NCBI RefSeq assembly: GCF_000514775.1
Contig: NZ_AZWO01000024.1
Coordinates: 1-64,000, forward strand
Reading direction: 5' to 3'
Source: Salinispora pacifica CNR114
GTDB lineage: Bacteria > Actinomycetota > Actinomycetes > Mycobacteriales > Micromonosporaceae
Length of the DNA stretch: 64,000 nt
The translations under genes and the position numbers were made by a program. The first letter of the stretch is position 1, and every line of letters starts with the position of its first letter. The notes under the pieces were generated by a model. That model was given only the letters and a program-made list of their open reading frames with translations. It was not told the origin of the DNA and searched no databases. Shown here piece by piece: positions 15,068 to 25,146 of the stretch.

Positions 15068-16653
15068 GGGATCGGCCCCCGGCGGCTCTCCTCATCGCTG
15101 CTGCCTGGCCCGCCCACCGCCGACGACGGACGGTAGAGGTGGAAACCCGGTGGTGCCGGGTCATCGTCGTCCCCGGTGCCGGGTCTCGGGGCGGGCGAGG
15201 TGGGGATTGGGTCGTCGGCGGCGGAATCGCCCAGGGGCGACTCGTCCTGGGCGACGTCGTCATCCGCCAACGGCCGGCCAGCCAGCCGCTCTGCCCGCAG
15301 CCGGCCCGCGACCAGGATGCCGCGGGCCGTGGCGAGCGTCGCGACCCCGGCGGAGACGGCGATGCCGAGCCGGCCGTCGAAGGGGACGAGCCCCAACCCG
15401 CCGCCGGCGACGAAGGCGAGCATGAGCGCTGTCTCCGAGTGGGCGAACGAGCTGGCCCGCAGCCGTTCGGGGATGCGCTCCTGGATCGAGGCGTCCACCG
15501 CGAGCTTGGCGATGCCGCTGGTCAGTGCAGTGACCAGGCAGAGTAGGGCGACCATCAGCAGCGAGAACTTGAGCGTGGCGAGGACAGCCACTCCAGCGAT
15601 GATCACCATGCCGCTGGACTGCAGCGCCGCCGGGCGATGGATCCGCAGCCGGGTGCCGACCGCGGTGGCCAGGAAGCTGCCGATCGCCAGCGCCCCGCCG
15701 ACCAACCCGAGGGCGGCCTCGTCGCCCAGGTCCCGGCCGAAGACGACGGTGGTCAGGTCGCCGGCCTTGATCGCGAAGGCCAGGAAGAGCAGCAGGAAGC
15801 CGTAGACCGCGCGCAGCGTGGCGGCGCCGATCAGGGTGGCGATGACCAGCCGGCCGTGCGGACCACCCCGGCCCAGGGGGCGATCGCTGGAACTTCGCCG
15901 GAGCGCCCGCAGCGGGCGCGGTACCCGTTCGGGCGGCTCCGAGTCCGCCTTCGGTGGCAGTCGCAGGGCGACGACCATGCCGACCAGGAAGATCACCGAG
16001 GCGACTCGGAGTGGCCACTGCGGACCGAACCAGAAGGCGGCCAGGCCGATCGGCGCGAGCAGGGCGCCGGCTATCGTGCCGTACACGCTGGCTCTGGCCC
16101 CGATCTGGGAGAGCCCGAGCCCTTCCGGGAGGAGCCGGGGTACGGCAGCCGACCGGGCCACGCCGTACGCGCGGGAGAGCGCCAACACTCCGAAGGCCGC
16201 CGGGTACAGGCCGAAGCCGTGGATGTAGTCAGAGATCAGCCACGCCAGGAACGCCCGTCCGAGCATGCTGGTGGCCAGGGCGTACCGCCGGCCGTGCCGG
16301 AAGTGATCAAGTAGCGGGCCGACCACCGGGGCGAGTAGGGCGAACGGGACCATGGTCACCAGTAGGTAGAGCGCGACCTTGCTGCGGGCCTCTCCGAGCG
16401 GCACGTTGAAGAAGATCGTCCCAGCCAGGCCGATCGCGATCAGGGTGTCCCCGGCGCAGGAGAGCGCATGTAGGTCGAAGAGGCGAATCATGCCGGTTTC
16501 CCGGCCGGCGCCCCGGGCGCGGGCCCGCCCCACCGACTGGGTCATCCAGCGGCCGCTGTTGACCGAACCGCGCAGCAGCAGGCGGACGGCCTTGACGCCG
16601 GTGCCGACAGTCCACCCGAGGAAGGAGCGCTCGGGACGGAGGGAGGACGGCAT
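15064..16653 (-). CDS. MFS-type membrane transporter
   Basis: About 529 residues with about 12 hydrophobic segments and an MFS-like N-terminal half (LHALSCAGDTLIAIGLAGTIFF, VVGPLLDHFRHGRRYAL as motif A). A basic cytoplasmic loop (RPLRALRRSSSDRPLGRGG) separates the halves. The C-terminal 75 residues are acidic, Pro/Ser-rich and probably disordered. The start is uncertain between GTG 16668, GTG 16659 and ATG 16653. It is translationally coupled to mqnB, a common actinobacterial pairing by position, but a role in menaquinone metabolism is not shown. The substrate is unknown. Confidence 0.8.
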   Translation of the reverse strand: MPSSLRPERSFLGWTVGTGVKAVRLLLRGSVNSGRWMTQSVGRARARGAGRETGMIRLFDLHALSCAGDTLIAIGLAGTIFFNVPLGEARSKVALYLLVTMVPFALLAPVVGPLLDHFRHGRRYALATSMLGRAFLAWLISDYIHGFGLYPAAFGVLALSRAYGVARSAAVPRLLPEGLGLSQIGARASVYGTIAGALLAPIGLAAFWFGPQWPLRVASVIFLVGMVVALRLPPKADSEPPERVPRPLRALRRSSSDRPLGRGGPHGRLVIATLIGAATLRAVYGFLLLFLAFAIKAGDLTTVVFGRDLGDEAALGLVGGALAIGSFLATAVGTRLRIHRPAALQSSGMVIIAGVAVLATLKFSLLMVALLCLVTALTSGIAKLAVDASIQERIPERLRASSFAHSETALMLAFVAGGGLGLVPFDGRLGIAVSAGVATLATARGILVAGRLRAERLAGRPLADDDVAQDESPLGDSAADDPIPTSPAPRPGTGDDDDPAPPGFHLYRPSSAVGGPGSSDEESRRGPIP

Positions 16654-16738
16654 GTGCACCAGTCTCACTCATCGGCCCGGCCCGCGCGCCACCACTGCCG
16701 TGTTTGGTTCGGGGAGTCCCTGTCAGGTGGTCCCACGC

Positions 16739-17587
16739 ATGGGGAACAATGGTCGGGTGACCAGGTCCGCCTCCGCTCGTGCCCCCCGTCTCGACCAGGT
16801 CTGTGCCGCCGCCGTCGAGGTGGCTCGCGACGCCATCACCGAGGTTGACCCGGCGGAGGTCGGCGATCATCTCCAGACCCTTGCCGAAGGTGATCGTCTC
16901 GTCACGCACTACTTCGAGTGTCGGCTCGCGGGCTATCGTGGCTGGCGCTGGGCTGTCACCGTCACCCGGGTGCCTCGCAGTCGCACGGTCACCGTGTGTG
17001 AGGCCGTGCTGCTGCCCGGCCCGGATGCGTTGCTCGCCCCGGGCTGGCTGCCCTGGCAGGAGCGGCTGCAGCCCGGTGATCTCGGCCCGGGTGACCTGCT
17101 GCCCAGCCCGCCCGACGACGACCGGCTCCAGCCCGGTTACCTGCTCTCCGACGACCCGGCGGTCGAGGAGGCCGCCTGGGAGCTGGGTCTCGGCCGGGCA
17201 CGGGTGATGTCCCGGGAGGGGCGCGGCGAAGCCGCCCAACGGTGGTACGACGGCGACCACGGGCCAACCGCACCGATCGCCACCGCCGCTCCGGTGGCGG
17301 CCCGCTGCGGGACCTGCGGCTTCTATCTGCCGCTCGCCGGCGCGCTGTGCCAGTCCTTCGGTGCCTGTGGCAACCTCTTTGCTCCGGATGACGGGCGCGT
17401 GGTCAGCGCCGACCACGGCTGCGGTGCGCACTCGGAGATTCTGGCCGAGCCCCCCGAGAGCTCCGCCGAGGAGCTATCAACCGTCTACGACGACAGCGCG
17501 GTGGAGACCGTGTCGGTGCGCGAGGCCGACGCGTCGGCCGAGGTGGCGGAGGTCGCCGAGGTGGCGGAGTCGAATGGCCAACCGTGA
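16739..17587 (+). CDS. DUF3027-family protein
   Basis: About 282 residues. The N-terminal part (LDQVCAAAVEVARDAITEV, then GDHLQTLAEGDRLVTHYFEC and GYRGWRWAVTVTRVPR) is the DUF3027 signature conserved in actinobacteria. A Cys/His-rich segment follows (RCGTCGFYLPL, CQSFGACGN, ADHGCGAHSE) and suggests a bound metal. The tail is acidic. ATG 16739 and GTG 16757 are both possible starts; the conserved region begins just after the second. It is divergent from the MFS-mqnB pair. The function is not known. Confidence 0.8.
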   Translation: MGNNGRVTRSASARAPRLDQVCAAAVEVARDAITEVDPAEVGDHLQTLAEGDRLVTHYFECRLAGYRGWRWAVTVTRVPRSRTVTVCEAVLLPGPDALLAPGWLPWQERLQPGDLGPGDLLPSPPDDDRLQPGYLLSDDPAVEEAAWELGLGRARVMSREGRGEAAQRWYDGDHGPTAPIATAAPVAARCGTCGFYLPLAGALCQSFGACGNLFAPDDGRVVSADHGCGAHSEILAEPPESSAEELSTVYDDSAVETVSVREADASAEVAEVAEVAESNGQP

Positions 17588-17605
17588 GGTGATCGCCGGC
17601 GTGGA

Positions 17606-17851
17606 TCAGTGACCGGCGCGGCGGCGACGTCGGTGCGAGTCGTGCCGCATCATCACGGCGAGACCGGGCAGACCCCACAGGACTCCAGCCAGGCAGGTCC
17701 AGAGCCAGCCCTCGCGACCGGCTTCCACCAGCTGGTCGCGGAAGAACAACAGCACGACTCCGGCGATCGCCCAGGCGGCCATCCCGGCGAGGGCGAACGG
17801 CACCATCGGCGGGTCGAGCGGATCGGTCCGCCGTTGCGGCTGCTTCAGCAC
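17606..17851 (-). CDS. DUF2530-family small membrane protein
   Basis: An 81-residue protein with two hydrophobic segments (PFALAGMAAWAIAGVVLLFF and LWTCLAGVLWGLPGLAVMM) joined by a short polar loop, and a basic C-terminus (RRRRR). The arrangement matches the DUF2530 family of actinobacteria. It is convergent with the DUF3027 gene, with 18 bases between the stops, and divergent from the permease gene. No function is known. Confidence 0.75.
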   Translation of the reverse strand: MLKQPQRRTDPLDPPMVPFALAGMAAWAIAGVVLLFFRDQLVEAGREGWLWTCLAGVLWGLPGLAVMMRHDSHRRRRRAGH

Positions 17852-17940
17852 GGAGCAAGCGTACGGGATCAGTTTTCCTATCGGGCCGATGATCAGCGAC
17901 GATGCGGCCGACTAGACGAGAGAGCACCTGCGAGGACCCG

Positions 17941-19413
17941 ATGGCAGTAGCCCCGCCCGACGGCGCCATGCCGCCCGCGACACCGCGGAACCGTTTCGAC
18001 CGCTACTTCGAGATCTCCGCCCGCGGTTCGACGCTGGGCCGTGAGGTGCGCGGTGGGCTGGCGACCTTCTTCACGATGGCCTACATCGTGGTGCTCAACC
18101 CGCTGATCCTCGGCTCCGCCGTTGATGGCGCCGGGGAACGGCTGCCGATCCCGGCGCTCGCCGCGGCGACCGCGCTGATCGCCGGGCTGGCGACGATCCT
18201 GATGGGCGTGGTGGGCCGGTTCCCGCTGGCGGTCGCCGCCGGTCTCGGCGTCAACGCGCTGGTCGCGTACGAGATCGCTCCGGAGATGACCTGGGCGGAC
18301 GCGATGGGTCTGGTGGTGATCGAAGGTTTGATCATCGCGGTGCTGGTGTTGACCGGGCTGCGTACCGCGGTGTTCCGCTCGGTGCCCACCCAGATGAAGG
18401 CGGCGATCGGGGTCGGCATCGGGCTGTTCCTGACCATCATCGGTCTGGTTGACGCGGGCTTCGTCCGGCGGCTCCCGGACGCGGCCAACACCACCGTCCC
18501 GGTCGGCCTGGGCATCGGCGGCAAGCTGGTCAGCTGGCCGATGTTGGTCTTCGTGGTGGGTCTGCTGCTGACTCTGGTGCTGGTGGTACGCCGGGTAAAG
18601 GGCGCGATCCTGATCGGCATCCTCGCCTCGACCGGGCTGGCGCTCGTCATCGAGGCGCTGGGCAACATCGGCCCGTCGGTGGTCAACGGGGTGTCGAACC
18701 CCAAGGGCTGGTCGCTGACCGTGCCCGAGTTGCCGAGTCGAATCCTGGACGTGCCGGATCTGTCGCTGCTCGGCCGGTTCAACGTGCTCGACTCGTGGAG
18801 CCGGGCCGGCTGGCTGGTCGTGCTGATGTTCATCTTCACGCTGATCATCACCGACTTCTTCGACACGATGGGCACGATGGTGGCGGTCGGCCAGGAGGGT
18901 GGGATGCTCGACGAGCAGGGCACCCCGCCCCGGGCGAAGGAGATCCTGCTGGTCGACTCGATCGCCGCGGCCGGCGGCGGCGCCGCGAGCGTGTCCAGTA
19001 ACACGGCGTACATCGAGAGTGCGGCCGGTGTCGCGGAGGGTGCCCGGACGGGTGCGGCCAACCTGGTCACCGGGGTGCTCTTCCTGCTGGCGATGTTCCT
19101 CACGCCGCTGGTGTTGGTGGTGCCCTTCGAGGCCGCGTCAACCGCGCTCGTGGTGGTCGGGTTCCTGATGATGACCGCGGTGCGGACCATCGACTGGACC
19201 GACTTCGAGATCGCGATCCCGGCGTTCCTCACGATCGTGTTGATGCCGTTCACCTACTCGATCTCCAACGGCATCGGTGCCGGCGTGATCGTGTACGTGT
19301 TGATGAAGGTCGCTCGGGGTAAGGCGCGGGAGGTCCACCCGCTGCTGTACGGCGTGGCGGCGCTCTTCGTGCTGTACTTCCTGCGTGGACCGATCGAGTC
19401 TGTACTGCTGTGA
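17941..19413 (+). CDS. NCS2-family nucleobase permease (AzgA-like)
   Basis: A 490-residue membrane protein of the AzgA/Pbu branch: FDRYFEISARGSTLGREVRGGLATFFTMAY region at the N-terminus, FPLAVAAGLGVNALVAY, the motif DFFDTMGTMVAVG, and SSNTAYIESAAGVAEGARTG. Such permeases take up adenine, guanine or hypoxanthine with protons. ATG 17941 follows CGAGGACCC. The gene is followed immediately by a strong hairpin and appears to be monocistronic. Confidence 0.9.
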   Translation: MAVAPPDGAMPPATPRNRFDRYFEISARGSTLGREVRGGLATFFTMAYIVVLNPLILGSAVDGAGERLPIPALAAATALIAGLATILMGVVGRFPLAVAAGLGVNALVAYEIAPEMTWADAMGLVVIEGLIIAVLVLTGLRTAVFRSVPTQMKAAIGVGIGLFLTIIGLVDAGFVRRLPDAANTTVPVGLGIGGKLVSWPMLVFVVGLLLTLVLVVRRVKGAILIGILASTGLALVIEALGNIGPSVVNGVSNPKGWSLTVPELPSRILDVPDLSLLGRFNVLDSWSRAGWLVVLMFIFTLIITDFFDTMGTMVAVGQEGGMLDEQGTPPRAKEILLVDSIAAAGGGAASVSSNTAYIESAAGVAEGARTGAANLVTGVLFLLAMFLTPLVLVVPFEAASTALVVVGFLMMTAVRTIDWTDFEIAIPAFLTIVLMPFTYSISNGIGAGVIVYVLMKVARGKAREVHPLLYGVAALFVLYFLRGPIESVLL

Positions 19414-19420
19414 CGCGGAA

Positions 19421-19450
19421 CGCGGGGCCGGGCGGCGAACCGGCCCCGCG
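19421..19450 (+). terminator. Terminator hairpin after the nucleobase permease gene
   Basis: An 11-bp perfect stem (CGCGGGGCCGG with CCGGCCCCGCG) around an 8-base loop begins eight bases after the permease stop. There is no U-tract, as is common in high-GC actinobacteria. Confidence 0.7.
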
Positions 19451-19508
19451 CCCCGCGTGCGTACTCCGCGTGAGCCTGGTCATATCGCATGTCGTTAGCT
19501 AGGCTCAT

Positions 19509-19523
19509 TAGTTAGGCTAACTA
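19509..19523. promoter_or_regulatory. Palindromic MarR operator at the start of the marR gene
   Basis: TAGTTAGGCTAACTA is a perfect 6-3-6 palindrome in an AT-richer patch; a related segment GTTAGCTAGGCT lies just upstream (19494-19505). It ends two bases before the GTG start of the MarR gene, so bound protein would cover the promoter or start region. MarR proteins typically autoregulate through such sites. The short distance suggests a leaderless or nearly leaderless transcript. Confidence 0.6.
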
Positions 19524-19525
19524 CA

Positions 19526-19975
19526 GTGACGGAGCAGACGGTGACGGCGAAGAGCGTGCCACCGGTGCAGCTGGCGGTCCAGCTGCGGGATGCGATTACC
19601 CGGCTCAACCGGCGGGTCCGCCAGGCCAGACCGGTTGGTGACCTGACGGTCACCCAGCTCTCCGCGCTCACCAGCCTCCGGCTGGCGGGCGCGCTGACGC
19701 CCCGGGAGCTTGCTGACGTCGAACGGGTTCAGCCGCCGACGATGACCAAGATCGTCGCGAAACTGGAGGAGCGCGGCCTCGTGCAGCGCACCCCCCACCC
19801 GACCGACGGCCGGCAGGTGATCCTCGCCGCGACGGAGGGGGGCGGAGCAGTGCTGGACCAGTTTGAGCGCGTTCGGGACCAATGGTTGGCCCACCGGCTG
19901 GCCGAACTGAGTGCGGAGGAACGGGAGACGCTGCGCCAGGCAGCAGAGATTCTGCAACAGCTCACCCGTACCTGA
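19526..19975 (+). CDS. MarR-family transcriptional regulator
   Basis: A 149-residue winged-helix protein. It has VTQLSALTSLRLAGALTPRELAD, the recognition helix QPPTMTKIVAKLEERGLVQR, and the wing HPTDGRQVILAATEGG, all typical of MarR. The GTG start lies directly after the palindromic operator. The downstream MFS gene begins 61 bases after the stop on the same strand, so this is a regulator-efflux pair in which a ligand probably relieves repression of both genes. Confidence 0.88.
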   Translation: MTEQTVTAKSVPPVQLAVQLRDAITRLNRRVRQARPVGDLTVTQLSALTSLRLAGALTPRELADVERVQPPTMTKIVAKLEERGLVQRTPHPTDGRQVILAATEGGGAVLDQFERVRDQWLAHRLAELSAEERETLRQAAEILQQLTRT

Positions 19976-20036
19976 AGCTCCCGCCCCGCCTGCGCCGTCA
20001 CGACGATGACGCGTACGCGAGGGAGGCGCACCAAGA

Positions 20037-21317
20037 GTGCAGAAGAAGCTGAGCACGATATTCCAGTCCCTACAGGTCCGCAATTACCGGCTATTCGCCT
20101 CCGGACAGCTGATCAAGCTGATCGGCGTCTGGATGATGTTCATCGCCCAGGACTGGCTCGTCCTCGAGCTCAGCGACAATTCCGCCACCGCGCTCGGTAT
20201 CGTCACCGCCCTCCAGTTCGCTCCCGTTCTGCTGCTCACGCTGATCTCCGGGCGCCTCGCCGACCGGTACGACAAGCGCGTCCTGCTCTTCGCCGCCAAC
20301 CTGTTCTGGACGCTCCTCTCCCTGGCCATGAGCCTGTTGGTGATCACCGGCCGGGTGCAGCTCTGGCACGTCTTCGCCTTCGCCGCCCTGCTCGGCGTCG
20401 CCAACGCGGTGGAAACCCCGGTCCGGCAGGCCTTCGTCTCCGAACTGGTCGGCACCCCGCTGCTGCCGAACGCCCTCTCCCTCAACGCGGCCACCTTCAA
20501 CTCCGCGCGGATCGTCGGCCCCGCCCTCGCCGGCCTGGCCATCGCCGTCGTTGACGTGGGGCCGGTATTCCTGGTCACCGCCCTCAGCTCGATCGCGCCG
20601 TTGGTGAACGTGATCCGGATGCGCCCGGCCGAGCTGCACCGCGAGGCGCTACCGCCGCGCGAGGAGCGGGCCTCGGCCCGGGTCGTGGACGGGCTGCGCT
20701 ACGTCTGGGGTCGGCCGGACCTGCTGCTGCCGATGGTCCTGATCTCGGTCATCGCCACCTCACTCTTCAATTTCCAGCTCACCCTCGCCGCATTGGCCAA
20801 GACCGTCTTCGACACCGGAGCCGCCTCGTTCGGTCTGTTCAGCAGCGCCCTCGCGGTGGGCGCCCTGGCCGGGGCCCTAGCCGGCACCGGGCGCCGCAGT
20901 CGCCCCTCGGTGTGGCTGGTGCTCTCCGCGGCCGTCGTCTGCGCCACCTTCGGCACTCTGGTCGGGCTGGCTCCCACGTACTGGCTGGTGGTGGTGCTGC
21001 TCCTGCCGACCGGCTTCTCCACGGTCTTCTTCGCCCAGGCCTGCAACCAGCGCATCCAACTGGGCACCGACGCCGCCTTCCGGGGCCGGGTCATGGCGCT
21101 GTGGGTACTGGTCTTCCTGGGCACCAACCCGGTGGGTGCCCCGGTCATCGGGTGGCTCGCCGAGACGTACGGCGCCGGGGCCAGCATCTGGATGGGCGGG
21201 TTGGTCTCCCTCACCGCCGCGCTGCTCGCCCTGGCCTGGCAGCTGCGCCGCTCGGGAGCCCGGCTGCGGTTCCGGGTACTGCCGATGCCCCGCTTCTACC
21301 TCACCGAGCGGGTGTGA
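20037..21317 (+). CDS. MFS (DHA3-type) drug efflux transporter
   Basis: A 426-residue protein starting with the DHA3-like N-terminus LQVRNYRLFASGQLIKLIGVWM. It has about 12 membrane segments, motif A (GRLADRYDKRVLL) and the VETPVRQAFVSELV segment typical of this subfamily. GTG is the start, with GAGGGAGGCG upstream. It is probably controlled by the MarR protein encoded just before. The substrate is unknown. Confidence 0.87.
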   Translation: MQKKLSTIFQSLQVRNYRLFASGQLIKLIGVWMMFIAQDWLVLELSDNSATALGIVTALQFAPVLLLTLISGRLADRYDKRVLLFAANLFWTLLSLAMSLLVITGRVQLWHVFAFAALLGVANAVETPVRQAFVSELVGTPLLPNALSLNAATFNSARIVGPALAGLAIAVVDVGPVFLVTALSSIAPLVNVIRMRPAELHREALPPREERASARVVDGLRYVWGRPDLLLPMVLISVIATSLFNFQLTLAALAKTVFDTGAASFGLFSSALAVGALAGALAGTGRRSRPSVWLVLSAAVVCATFGTLVGLAPTYWLVVVLLLPTGFSTVFFAQACNQRIQLGTDAAFRGRVMALWVLVFLGTNPVGAPVIGWLAETYGAGASIWMGGLVSLTAALLALAWQLRRSGARLRFRVLPMPRFYLTERV

Positions 21318-21398
21318 GGTCCGCGCGGCGGAACTTGACAAACGGCTCATTGTGGCAAATCGGTGGCAGGGCGATCACAGCCGGCTTAGCGTCGGGGC

Positions 21399-21908
21399 GT
21401 GGAGCTGGGACGTGCGTTGCTGGTGCCCCTGATGGTGGCTGCCGTGGTGTGCCTGCCCGTGGTGATCGCCCTGCTCATCTGCGCCGACGAACTCGTTGAC
21501 CGACTCGCCGGTCGCTGGGCGCGGTGGCGGAGCCGACAACGGGAACGGCGGATAATCGCTCGCCTGGACCGGGCGGTCGAGGCCGACGCGCTCACCCGGA
21601 ACATTGATCTGAGCCGGATGGACCGGCCGGATCGGCAGCCGCTGGAACAGCTCGCCACGGAGCTACGCCGGCTCCGGGGCCATCAGGTCGGCGGCTCCGG
21701 GCGGGCCAGGGTCTGGCACGAGGCGACGCTCGCCAGCTACGACAACCGGCTTCGGCTGGCCTGCGCGGCCCTCGGAATTAGGCAGCACCTGGACGAGCTG
21801 ACCGGGGTGGACCGGGAGCTCGAGCGGGTACGAGTCGAAGGGCTGCTGCACCGCGCGGGTCTGATCTTGCCTGGTGCCCGGCCCGAGCACCGACAGCGCC
21901 ACCGTTGA
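21399..21908 (+). CDS. Conserved hypothetical membrane-anchored protein
   Basis: A 169-residue protein with one N-terminal hydrophobic segment (LLVPLMVAAVVCLPVVIALLI) followed by an Arg-rich helical cytoplasmic domain (RWRSRQRERRIIARLDRA) and a helical C-terminal part with TLASYDNRLRLACAALGI. This layout is seen in uncharacterised actinobacterial proteins. The GTG start gives a hydrophobic N-terminus. A TTGACA lies at 21336 upstream. It probably shares its transcript with the RNA ligase-like gene. No function can be assigned. Confidence 0.7.
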   Translation: MELGRALLVPLMVAAVVCLPVVIALLICADELVDRLAGRWARWRSRQRERRIIARLDRAVEADALTRNIDLSRMDRPDRQPLEQLATELRRLRGHQVGGSGRARVWHEATLASYDNRLRLACAALGIRQHLDELTGVDRELERVRVEGLLHRAGLILPGARPEHRQRHR

Positions 21909-21939
21909 GTGGTAACCGGGGAAGCCACCGGCGGCCGGG

Positions 21940-22509
21940 TTGAGACTCTTCGTCGCCGTATACCCGCCGCCGGCGGCGGTGGAGCACCTCCGTGCGCGGA
22001 TCACCGAGCTGCAGATCGGTCGGGCCGCCGCCGGCGTCCGCCTCGTCGACCCGACCCAGGCGCACGTCACGCTCGCCTTCCTCGCAACGGTGGCAGCGGA
22101 CCGGTTGGGGGCCGTGGAGCACTCGCTCGACGAGGCGGCGCGGCGCTCCCGCGACTCGTGGCCAGCCCCGCCGCGGCTACGCCTGGCCGGCGGCGGAACG
22201 TTCGGGCAGGGCCGCTCCATCGTCATGTGGGTGGACCTGCGGGGTGAGGTGGCGGAGCTGCACCGGCTGGGCCGACTCGTCCGGTCCCGGTTGCGAGCCA
22301 ACGACCTGCGCCACGACGAGAAGCCGTTGCGCCCGCACCTGACCGTGGCCCGGCCCGGCGACCGACTGACATCGGCCGAAGTCGCGGCCGATGTCGCGGC
22401 GCTACAGGGCTACGTGGGGCCCCGGTGGCCGGCGCGGGAACTGGTGCTGACGCGAAGCCAACCGGGGTCGTCCCCCAGCTATCACCGCCTGGCCGGCTGG
22501 CAGCTGTGA
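21940..22509 (+). CDS. thpR: 2'-5' RNA ligase family protein (RNA 2',3'-cyclic phosphodiesterase)
   Basis: A 189-residue 2H phosphoesterase: RLFVAVYPP at the N-terminus and the two HxT/S catalytic motifs, HVTLAFL and HLTVARP. It is the usual length for ThpR. The start is TTG, as no ATG or GTG places the RLFVAV strand correctly. ThpR-like enzymes open 2',3'-cyclic phosphates on RNA ends. The stop lies one base from the convergent sepH stop. Confidence 0.85.
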   Translation: MRLFVAVYPPPAAVEHLRARITELQIGRAAAGVRLVDPTQAHVTLAFLATVAADRLGAVEHSLDEAARRSRDSWPAPPRLRLAGGGTFGQGRSIVMWVDLRGEVAELHRLGRLVRSRLRANDLRHDEKPLRPHLTVARPGDRLTSAEVAADVAALQGYVGPRWPARELVLTRSQPGSSPSYHRLAGWQL

Positions 22510-22510
22510 G

Positions 22511-23593
22511 TCAGGAGGACTCGCGGGCGGCCGGGGCGCTGCCGAAGAGCACATCGTCCCAGCTCGGTAGCCGCTTGCGCGGTTTGCTGCTGCTCTCGCC
22601 CGACTCGGTGCCGCCCGCCGTGGCGGGACCCGTGCGGCGCGGCCGGAGCACGGCCAGCGACGGAACAGCCGGCACCTCCTTCGGCGCGTCCGAGTCGTCG
22701 TCGAAGGCCGAACCCGGGCCGCCGCCGAGCAACGCCGCCGCGCCGCCAGCGACTGTCCGTGGCCGCGGCGCCTCCGGACTGGCCGGGCTGGCCGGGCTCC
22801 GGGGCTCGAGGCCACGGCCGGACGTGCCACCGAGCGGGCGGTCCAGGGTGGCGAGCAGCGCGTCCCGACCGGCGCGGATCGGATCGCGGCTTGGCCGCTT
22901 GGGCTCGGCCGGGCCCGGCAGGCCGTGCCCACCGCGGCCGGGCTCGGTCCGCGCCGGGCCGGGTAGCCCGTGGCCGCCACGCTCGGCGGTCGGTTCCTGC
23001 CCGAGGATCGGCATGGGACGCTCGGCGCAGAGGTACTGCGCCATGTCGTCGTGTGGCGTGACCGACTGTCGGGACTTCTCCAGCTCCCACACGGCCTGCG
23101 CGGTGGCCTTGCCGGAGGGCCAGGTGGCGACGATCCGCCAGGTCCCGTCGTCGCGACGCCACGCGTCCCACGAGATCTTCTCAGTGTCGATGCCGTGCTG
23201 GGACAGTCGACCGTTGACCACCTCGGCGAGCGGGGTCGGCTTCTCGGCCCCTCGCAGCCGGGTGCGTCGGGCGTGCTGGGCGAGCATGGCCCGCTCCTGG
23301 AGGACCGGGCCGGCGTAGCGCAGCACCCGGTCAACGGGGACGCCCGCGATCCGGGCGACATCCTCGGCGGACTCACCGGCCCGGATCCGGGCCTGGATGT
23401 CCCGTGGGGCCAGAGTGGGGGCCGGGTCGGTGCCCGGCGTTGCGGCCACCGCCAGGGGCGCGGCCCCGGGCTCGGTGTGCAGGGCGGTGGAGACGCGCTC
23501 GTCAAGGGGGAGCGCGAGAAGTCGCCCGACCTCGTCGGTGAGGACCAGTGCCTGGCCATCCTCGGAGAGGGCGACGAAGCGTACAGGGCGCAT
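22511..23593 (-). CDS. sepH: Septation protein SepH
   Basis: A 360-residue protein whose N-terminal part (MRPVRFVALSEDGQALVLTDE, then ALPLDERV) is the DUF3071 domain of SepH. The central region has the HTH-like TLAPRDIQARIRAGESAEDVAR and VPVDRVLRYAGPVLQERA. The C-terminal half is long, Pro/Gly/Arg-rich and disordered. SepH binds FtsZ and promotes septation in Streptomyces and mycobacteria. ATG 23593 is fixed by the conserved N-terminus. Confidence 0.92.
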   Translation of the reverse strand: MRPVRFVALSEDGQALVLTDEVGRLLALPLDERVSTALHTEPGAAPLAVAATPGTDPAPTLAPRDIQARIRAGESAEDVARIAGVPVDRVLRYAGPVLQERAMLAQHARRTRLRGAEKPTPLAEVVNGRLSQHGIDTEKISWDAWRRDDGTWRIVATWPSGKATAQAVWELEKSRQSVTPHDDMAQYLCAERPMPILGQEPTAERGGHGLPGPARTEPGRGGHGLPGPAEPKRPSRDPIRAGRDALLATLDRPLGGTSGRGLEPRSPASPASPEAPRPRTVAGGAAALLGGGPGSAFDDDSDAPKEVPAVPSLAVLRPRRTGPATAGGTESGESSSKPRKRLPSWDDVLFGSAPAARESS

Positions 23594-23726
23594 TGTCTGC
23601 CTCCGTCCCGCCTTGCTGGCCCCGCGCCACAGGCGAGCCACCCGGGCGTTCGTTACCACCGTACGCGCATCTGCCCGCAGGTGGGGGAACCGACACCCCG
23701 TGTTCCCGACTGGGCTGCGATGCTGA

Positions 23727-23770
23727 TCACGGTGGGTGGCTGCCGGAAAGCGGCAGGTCACCCACCGTGA
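23727..23770 (-). terminator. Strong terminator hairpin downstream of serC
   Basis: A 12-bp perfect outer stem (TCACGGTGGGTG with CACCCACCGTGA) encloses a 6-bp inner stem (CTGCCG with CGGCAG) and a GAAAG loop. It lies eight bases beyond the serC stop in the transcription direction and upstream of sepH, so it separates the two genes. Confidence 0.75.
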
Positions 23771-23777
23771 CGGTAGC

Positions 23778-25136
<1,359 letters not shown>

Positions 25137-25146
25137 GCGACGGTCG

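Noticed and set aside
14001..15263. A 420-codon open frame on the minus strand over mqnB
   Set aside because: It is extremely rich in Arg, Gly and Pro, is a shifted frame of the futalosine hydrolase and MFS genes, and has no family features.
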